Assembly: GCA_001953115.1 (NCBI GenBank)
Contig: LSSL01000491.1
Coordinates: 1 to 41,124, forward strand
Direction: 5' to 3'
Source of the DNA: Smittium mucronatum
Taxonomy: Eukaryota > Kickxellomycota > Harpellomycetes > Harpellales > Legeriomycetaceae
DNA: 41,124 nucleotides
The notes below the pieces were generated by a model. It searched no databases. It saw nothing but the letters and a program-made list of their open reading frames with translations, and was not told the origin of the DNA. Shown here in pieces: positions 36,525 to 41,124 of this stretch. How positions within the stretch are numbered: position 1 is the stretch's first letter; each line of letters begins with the position of its first letter. A program made the position numbers and the translations under genes.

Positions 36525-38130
36525 ACTCCCCTCTGCCACTCTAGCAGCTCCATAACTCGAGGAAATCGGTTCAAGGGAGCTGTTGAATCACTTAAACTTT
36601 GGAGCTTAAGTGTTTTTGGTACGCGGATGTCAATCAGAAATTTGGCTGTTTCCGGCACAGATCTAAGACTAGCAGCGTCAGTTTGGAGCTGAATTAAAGA
36701 ATGTTTAGACTCCCCTCCAAGGGGTTTTCCAACTATCTCCTACCGGGATTCATTGGAATTCGAAATTTCGTTTTTATAGTCTGAGCGGGCTGGTACAGGT
36801 ATGAGCCGGTCAATCGTCTCATTCCGACATTTTTTTCATCTCGTGCAGTTCAGAAGGATGAGGTTGACAGTTTCAGATACATCCATTTTGCAGAATGGAA
36901 ATTATTTTTTAAATTTTTCATCTAAAAATTTCATATTTGACGGTCGTTGGGTGGTCCGGAAGGTCCCCATTCGCATTTTCCCGATGTCCTGGAGTCCTAG
37001 CTTCAGGTCCGGGTGAATTAGTTGGAGATTGATCCAGACCTTTTTACCACCAATTTTTCGATCCATAGTCCCCCGGTGAATTTTAGAGTGGTCATTTTTA
37101 TTTTTCCTGTCGACTATTGTGATGGCGGTTTCACCTTTTGAATTTTTAATACAAAATTTTTTTATCCATCTTGCACTGCCAGTCACCCAGGTGGCCAACC
37201 GGGCCTCTATTGTGGCCTTGATGAGGTCAGACACTCAATTTTTCAAAGTTAGCCACTTGTGGCATGCACATTCTCGAGAATTGCTAGTTTTTAAGAATAC
37301 ATATTTAGTCCCCAACTTGGACTGGGTCCGTTCCATAGAAGCAGACTTACCTACATTGGCAACCAGCCGGATGGCTTTGTCAATTTCGGCCTATATCGGC
37401 TTGAATATGGCTTCGCTCATCCCAAATTTCTCGCCTCCATAACAGCCAATATGCATCAGGACCAAATTTATGAATTTTATTTTAAGGCCGGTAGGCACGT
37501 CAGACCGGCTAAGGAGGCTATAAGCAGCGTAGAAAGCCTTTCTGACCTTTAATTTGTTGTTTTTTGATGGTCCCATACACGTCCCAATTATAGTTCATAA
37601 TATAGCCCAAATATGTGTACTGATCAGTTTTTGGGATATTTTGACCTCGTAATATCAGATCGGACGATTGGGGACCGGTGACATTCATTGCACCGCACTT
37701 GGATACATTCACAGTCATTTCCCATGTGTTCGACCAATCAGTAATTTGATTTAATGCTATTTGCATATCAGCCTCAGATTCGGCCAATAGCACGGCATCA
37801 TCGGCAAAGAGCAGCCCAGTTATCCTAGAGGTGAATCCAGGGACATATACACCTTGAATACCTTCGAGAAAATCGTTAATGTAAAAACCGAATAGTATTG
37901 GCGATGCTGGGAAGCCTTTGATTTAATGCTTATTGCATTTTGGTCTCCGATTCGACCAATGGTATTGCATAATCAGCAAAAAGCAGCCCATGTATTTTAG
38001 AGGAGATTCCAGGTACAAATACACCTTATTATCATTGAAAAGATGGTTTATATAAAAATCGAATATAGTTATCGAAGTTGGGCAGCCTTGTCACATTTCA
38101 CAGAGTACAAAAGATGGGAATAAAGTTAAA
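36525..38130 (-). pseudogene. LINE reverse transcriptase ORF2, copy B (RT to C-terminus, defective)
   Basis: On the minus strand, QGCPTS (about 38090-38073) corresponds to the RT QGxP motif. ILFGFYINDFLEGIQG leads to GLLFADDAVLLAES, with the catalytic FADD box at 37797-37808, then MTVNVSKCGAMN and TYLGYIMN, all typical of the RT palm and thumb of non-LTR elements. Downstream come KAFYAAYSLLSRSDVP, LGTKYVFLKTS, a long Lys-rich stretch (37234-36902), FPFCKMDVSETVNLILLNC (near 36895-36840, with the first Cys of the C-x2-C replaced by Phe) and the tail LNRFPRVMELLEWQRGVG. Several frameshifts and stops (for example around 37440 and 37240) make it inactive. The RT core is duplicated in tandem. The upstream endonuclease is absent, so the copy is 5'-truncated near 38130. 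It is better preserved than the relic at 12.6-15 kb. Confidence 0.88.
37745..38089 (-). repeat. Tandem duplication of the RT core (two units of about 171-174 bp)
   Basis: Unit 1 (38089-37919) and unit 2 (37918-37745), read on the minus strand, both begin AAGGCTNCCCA and both end GCATTAAATCAA, with roughly three-quarters identity. Each encodes the stretch from GCPxS/GFPAS to ALNQ, including the FAD[D/Y] box. Unit 1 has FADY (the second Asp lost), unit 2 has FADD. The junction is exact and in register, which suggests unequal exchange or template switching rather than two separate insertions. Confidence 0.75.
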
Positions 38131-38723
38131 AAAATTTATAATGGGATTCTGCAATTTTATTGGCTAATCCAATTAAAAAAATCTAAAGGAGATCTGAAGG
38201 AGAAAGAGCGAAAAAAAAAAATAAAACAAAATAAAATAAAAAAATATAGAGAGAGCGAAAAGTATTAGAATTATTCAAATAAAAATTTAGAATAAAATTT
38301 TTCTGATTTGAATAGATCTAAAAAAGAAAATAAGAATTTTGCGAACTTGAAATTTTTTACTTTTATGTTTAGATTAAGATATAATTTCTAACTTATCAGC
38401 TTTTTCCTATGGTTTTCATACCCTTTTGTAGCTAAGCCATTGCTTTTACTGAATTAAAGCTTTTAGATAAACGCGCAGGATGTTTTACTGGCATACTATT
38501 GGTATTAATCAGTGGCTTTAGTAACTTTTGTTTGGCAAAGCATCCATAAAAAACATTTGTTGATAATAGAATTCATGTTATCAACCTTATTTTATCCAAA
38601 AAATATTTTGGACCAATTTAAACAAATAATAAATACTACAAATAGCCCATTAAACATATAGTACATTATCTTTTGTTAAAATTTTCAATTGAAATCATTC
38701 TAAAGAAAATAATTAATATTTTA
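38131..38723. other. Intergenic region between LINE copy B and gene 2
   Basis: No credible ORF. It contains an A/GA-rich tract (38180-38260). The last about 60 bp towards gene 2 (around 38685-38750) align with the 3' flank of gene 1. Confidence 0.5.
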
Positions 38724-38735
38724 GATACCAGTATC
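38724..38735 (-). terminator. Conserved hairpin in the 3' flank of gene 2
   Basis: GATAC-2 nt-GTATC, about 15 nt after the stop codon, at the same place as the longer hairpin after gene 1. One flanking base pair is lost here. A role in 3'-end formation is inferred only. Confidence 0.3.
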
Positions 38736-38750
38736 CATCAATAGAATAAT

Positions 38751-39386
38751 TTATTTTCTTGGAGGTCTGTTTGGGTTACCACCGCCTCCGTTGTCTCCAT
38801 GTCCTCCGTTACCACCGTGACCACCTCCGTGTCCTCCACGCCCGTGTCCATATCCACCGCGACCGCGACCATAGCCTCTTCCGTATCCACGGTATCCATA
38901 TCCGTAATATCTACCGCCGATTCTGTAGTCATCATAACCATAAGGATAGTAATTAGCGAACCAAGAGTTTCTGAAGTAAAGATCACTATCCCATCTGCGT
39001 CTAAAGACTAAATCAGAGTTCCAGTATCTTCTGAAATCAGGAGCGTTAGAGTACAAGTATTGGAATCTTTGTCCATAGTAGTTGGATGGGCGGTAGGTAA
39101 GTCCAGAAATGAATACATCGTCACTGTAGTTGTCAAAGTCCCAGTATCTACCATAACCATAGTATCTACCACCATATCTACCACCATACCTACCACCATA
39201 TCTACCACGTCCATATCCACCGTGGCCATACCCTCCACGACCGTGACCACCATTACCACGTCCTCCATCACGTTTAGCAAGAACATGTTCTGGTTCATTA
39301 GTCATATCAGTGGCGGCTGATGGAGTAGCCATGGTGCTCATAAGAGCAGAGAGTGTAAGCGCGAGTCCAGTAAATATAACCTTCAT
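38751..39386 (-). CDS. Secreted Gly/Tyr/Arg-rich protein (paralogue 2)
   Basis: 211 residues, ATG to TAA, no intron. It has the same architecture as the protein at 15428-16093: signal peptide (MKVIFTGLALTLSALM...), acidic propeptide ending VLAKR, an N-terminal Gly-rich tract with one extra RYGG unit (three instead of two), the Trp/Tyr/Asp/Arg core, and a Gly/His/Asn-rich tail about 14 residues shorter, ending NPNRPPRK. From RYYGYGRYWDFDNY through YGHGRGG the two proteins are identical, and about 290 bp of core DNA differ at only about four synonymous sites. By contrast, the signal peptide has several replacements and the upstream DNA does not align. Function unknown; a secreted structural or host-facing protein is the best guess. 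A TATA-like sequence lies only a few bases upstream of the ATG. Confidence 0.93.
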   Translation of the reverse strand: MKVIFTGLALTLSALMSTMATPSAATDMTNEPEHVLAKRDGGRGNGGHGRGGYGHGGYGRGRYGGRYGGRYGGRYYGYGRYWDFDNYSDDVFISGLTYRPSNYYGQRFQYLYSNAPDFRRYWNSDLVFRRRWDSDLYFRNSWFANYYPYGYDDYRIGGRYYGYGYRGYGRGYGRGRGGYGHGRGGHGGGHGGNGGHGDNGGGGNPNRPPRK

Positions 39387-39390
39387 TTTT

Positions 39391-39399
39391 TTATAAAGT
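39391..39399 (-). promoter_or_regulatory. TATA-like box immediately upstream of gene 2
   Basis: ACTTTATAA on the minus strand, 4-5 bp from the ATG; in gene 1 the same string lies about 20 bp away. If it is a working TATA box, transcription would start inside the annotated ORF and translation might begin at a later Met (16 or 19), which would shorten the signal peptide. Otherwise it is a relic of a deletion in the leader. Confidence 0.4.
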
Positions 39400-40202
39400 G
39401 AAAGATTTTTTAGCGTTAAGTCGAAAAGTTAAAAAGGGTATTTTGGTCGTAATTGAAAATCGAGAGGGATAAGCAAGGAATAAAAATATAATTTAGTATA
39501 TCGCTAGAAGATTTCTTGAATAGTTGGATAAATTTTCCAAAGTAAGTACCCAGCCCTTTTTTATATATTTTTATTTTTTTAAATACTATCTTGCTTGTGC
39601 TCAAATGTTCATATCCATAATACTTTTAATGAAGAAACTCCCTATTTTCTTACTTAAGAAAATCTAATTAACTAGAGAAATAAAAGAATCAATATCCATT
39701 ATTTTAGAAAGGGCAGCGAGTTATTTCATTCTCCTTCAGCTGATTATAATAGAACAATGAAGAGTTTTAATAAATACTTATTTGAGCATGTTTTTTGAAA
39801 ACTTTACTTGTGTTATAGCGAATAATCTAATCTAATCTTATAAAAAAATCTGATTATCCATCATAATTAAAAACTAGCATGCAATCTATTATGAAGAATA
39901 AGGGCTTTTTTTATTGTTTGTTTCTAACTTTTTTTGCTAATATTACCCAATTTATCCTATTTCAATAAAATGGAATTCAGGAATCACCATTTGACAAAAG
40001 GATTTCATTCACTGAGATATGTTTTTTAGGAGGGTGTATAATCTAGTGGAAACATTAATACTTAAATAATATGATACTTGCTCCCACTTCTCATTATCAA
40101 ACTTTTTTTCCTTCAAAATAATGAAAATAATAGGTGGATTTTGATTGGTAGGGAGCTGGTAGTAGCGGCTTTTTCTCTGTAATTCATAAAATTATGCCTC
40201 AT
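39400..40202. other. Intergenic region upstream of gene 2
   Basis: No supported gene. A minus-strand 62-codon frame at 39416-39604 ends close to the gene 2 start but has AT-noise composition and no motif. Confidence 0.5.
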
Positions 40203-40627
40203 CTAATCAGGGGTATTATTATTACTTATCATTATACATTTATCAACAAAATTGTTAATTGGAGGGCGGATGAGTTTACATTCTTCACAATAGCTCAAAA
40301 TATATTGTAATTCCATAATAAAACGTTCCATCTTCTATTCTTCTAAATAAAACCATGCTTGCAGTTCTTTTACCAGAGTAAACGTTTGCTTTCCGAAAAC
40401 AAACAATCTTCACACTGCTATCAGTCTTTATTTTAAAAAAAATGCAAGGTCATAGTTAGGCGGTTTCTATTAGCCTTATTACTTTCATCTCTGATTTTTA
40501 TTTAATCAAAGTTAGCATAAAATTTTATCATTGTTGCATAACCGGATAACTCCACTATAGAATAAGCTTTCAGAAAGGTGAAAACATGTTGAAATGGTTC
40601 ATGATACGCTCCATAACAATCATACAT
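40203..40627 (-). pseudogene. Chain of short coding-like frames, possible dead gene
   Basis: Three successive minus-strand frames have protein-like composition unlike the neighbouring AT noise. They are 40627-40502 (MYDCYGAYHEPFQHVFTFLK ...), 40449-40285 (containing DSSVKIVCFRKANVYSGKR and ending YFELL) and 40331-40203 (containing LSYCEECKLIRPP). Their order on one strand suggests a frameshifted gene. The YCxxCKxxRPP string recalls the start of a DHHC-type Cys-rich domain, but the His/Cys residues that should follow are missing, so I do not name it. It lies about 0.8 kb upstream of gene 2 in the same orientation. Confidence 0.3.
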
Positions 40628-40746
40628 TTATCTTTATGGATTATTAGTCAATTTTATCATTTGGATCCATAACCTGAGACAAAATTAAAAATTTATATTC
40701 AATAAGGGCTCGAGGGTATAGGGTATAAATGGTTAAATATTAAACC

Positions 40747-40806
40747 CAAGCCATTTTGTTTTTTTCCAAGCCGTTTCATTTTTTCACAAGCCCCTTTATT
40801 TTTTTT
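40747..40806. repeat. 20-bp tandem minisatellite, about three units
   Basis: Units start at 40747, 40767 and 40787, each CAAGCC followed by a T-rich stretch. Degenerate CCAAG-starting copies continue at about 40828 and 40858. No gene context. Confidence 0.7.
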
Positions 40807-40963
40807 CTATGAAGATTTGGAAAAATCCAAGTCAAATACATTAATCCCATTCAAATTCCAAGCTATTTGATTATTAAATCCATGCTGTTCTTCTAGGTGG
40901 TTTTTTTAAAATAATTTATTGGATGGTAAAAGCCAAATTTGGTAAGTATCCCAAAATTCTGCG

Positions 40964-40973
40964 TATATATATA
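40964..40973. repeat. (TA)5 tract at LINE-like 3' end
   Basis: A short TA run, then poly-T, then the conserved block starting at 40984. It mirrors the longer AT microsatellite beside the copy at 19.5 kb. Confidence 0.5.
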
Positions 40974-40983
40974 TTTTTTTTAT

Positions 40984-41124
40984 TATCACGGAATTTTATT
41001 GTAAGATAACGTCATTAAAAACTATTCTAAAAAAATATGAAAGAGAAAAATATGTATAGAAAAGACTACTATCCTAACTACAATAAGCTCCTCTGCCGGA
41101 CTACCGGCTGTGTAACTACGGGAA
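40984..41124 (-). mobile_element. LINE-like 3' end, cut by the window edge (copy 2)
   Basis: Inverse copy of 19408-19552 (about 85% identity), running to the end of the window. On the minus strand the edge reads SYTAGSPAEELIVVR, comparable with RYAASRLAEELIVVR in copy 1 and YGAARVAEGSW in the 36.5-kb LINE. It is followed by an AT-rich 3' region with AATAAA and ends at TATCAC next to a TA tract. On the plus strand an ATG frame opens at 41037 (MKEKNMYRKDYYPNYN...) with a similar frame in copy 1. I consider this antisense, but the conservative changes between copies leave some doubt. The rest of the element is outside the window. Confidence 0.6.

Noticed and set aside
36801..37442. Plus-strand frames at 36801-37016 and 37119-37442
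   Set aside because: Antisense to the LINE C-terminal region, whose minus-strand frame aligns with copy A.
39416..39604. 62-codon minus-strand frame just upstream of gene 2
   Set aside because: Lys/Ile/Phe-rich, no motif, and no equivalent upstream of gene 1.
1..41124. CRISPR arrays, bacterial operons, Shine-Dalgarno sites
   Set aside because: No regularly spaced repeats with unique spacers, and no prokaryote-like gene organisation anywhere in the window.

Overview
The window looks like AT-rich nuclear DNA of a small-genome eukaryote. It is well over three quarters A+T and almost free of genes. There is no operon structure, ribosome-binding site, tRNA or rRNA that I can recognise. The two convincing genes are intronless, encode secreted proteins and have TATA-like boxes very close to their ATGs. 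The mobile-element relics (APE-type non-LTR retrotransposons, a MULE-like transposase fragment, a piggyBac-like MITE) are eukaryotic types. An expanded, TE-rich, gene-poor microsporidian would fit, but this is inference: no diagnostic marker gene is present.

Layout. 1-2299: a long inverted-repeat element with two 509-bp, about 99% matching arms around a 1.28-kb spacer. 2300-10330: AT-rich desert with one possible coding relic near 7.2-8.0 kb. 10.33-15.04 kb: a tiny LINE tail, then a decayed LINE on the minus strand (ORF1, then an APE endonuclease with recognisable motifs). 15.43-16.09 kb: gene 1, a secreted Gly/Tyr/Arg-rich protein. 17.3-19.6 kb: a mobile-element patch (MULE-like fragment, 163-bp TTAA-flanked MITE, LINE-like 3' end followed by an AT microsatellite). 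19.6-35.4 kb: a second AT-rich desert with one 60-bp LINE tail at 22.03 kb. 35.43-38.13 kb: two head-to-tail LINE 3' portions on the minus strand; the upstream one keeps the RT FADD box and a tandem duplication across the RT core. 38.75-39.39 kb: gene 2, a close paralogue of gene 1. 40.2-40.6 kb: a chain of short frames that may be a dead gene. 40.98-41.12 kb: another LINE-like 3' end, entering the window edge.

The main biological signal is the duplicated secreted protein. Both copies have a signal peptide, a short acidic propeptide ending in Lys-Arg, Gly-rich low-complexity arms, and a central core of about 95 residues that is identical in both, with only about four synonymous base changes in roughly 290 bp, although the termini and upstream flanks have diverged. 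Each copy has LINE debris downstream in the same orientation. Everything else is mobile-element debris in different states of decay.
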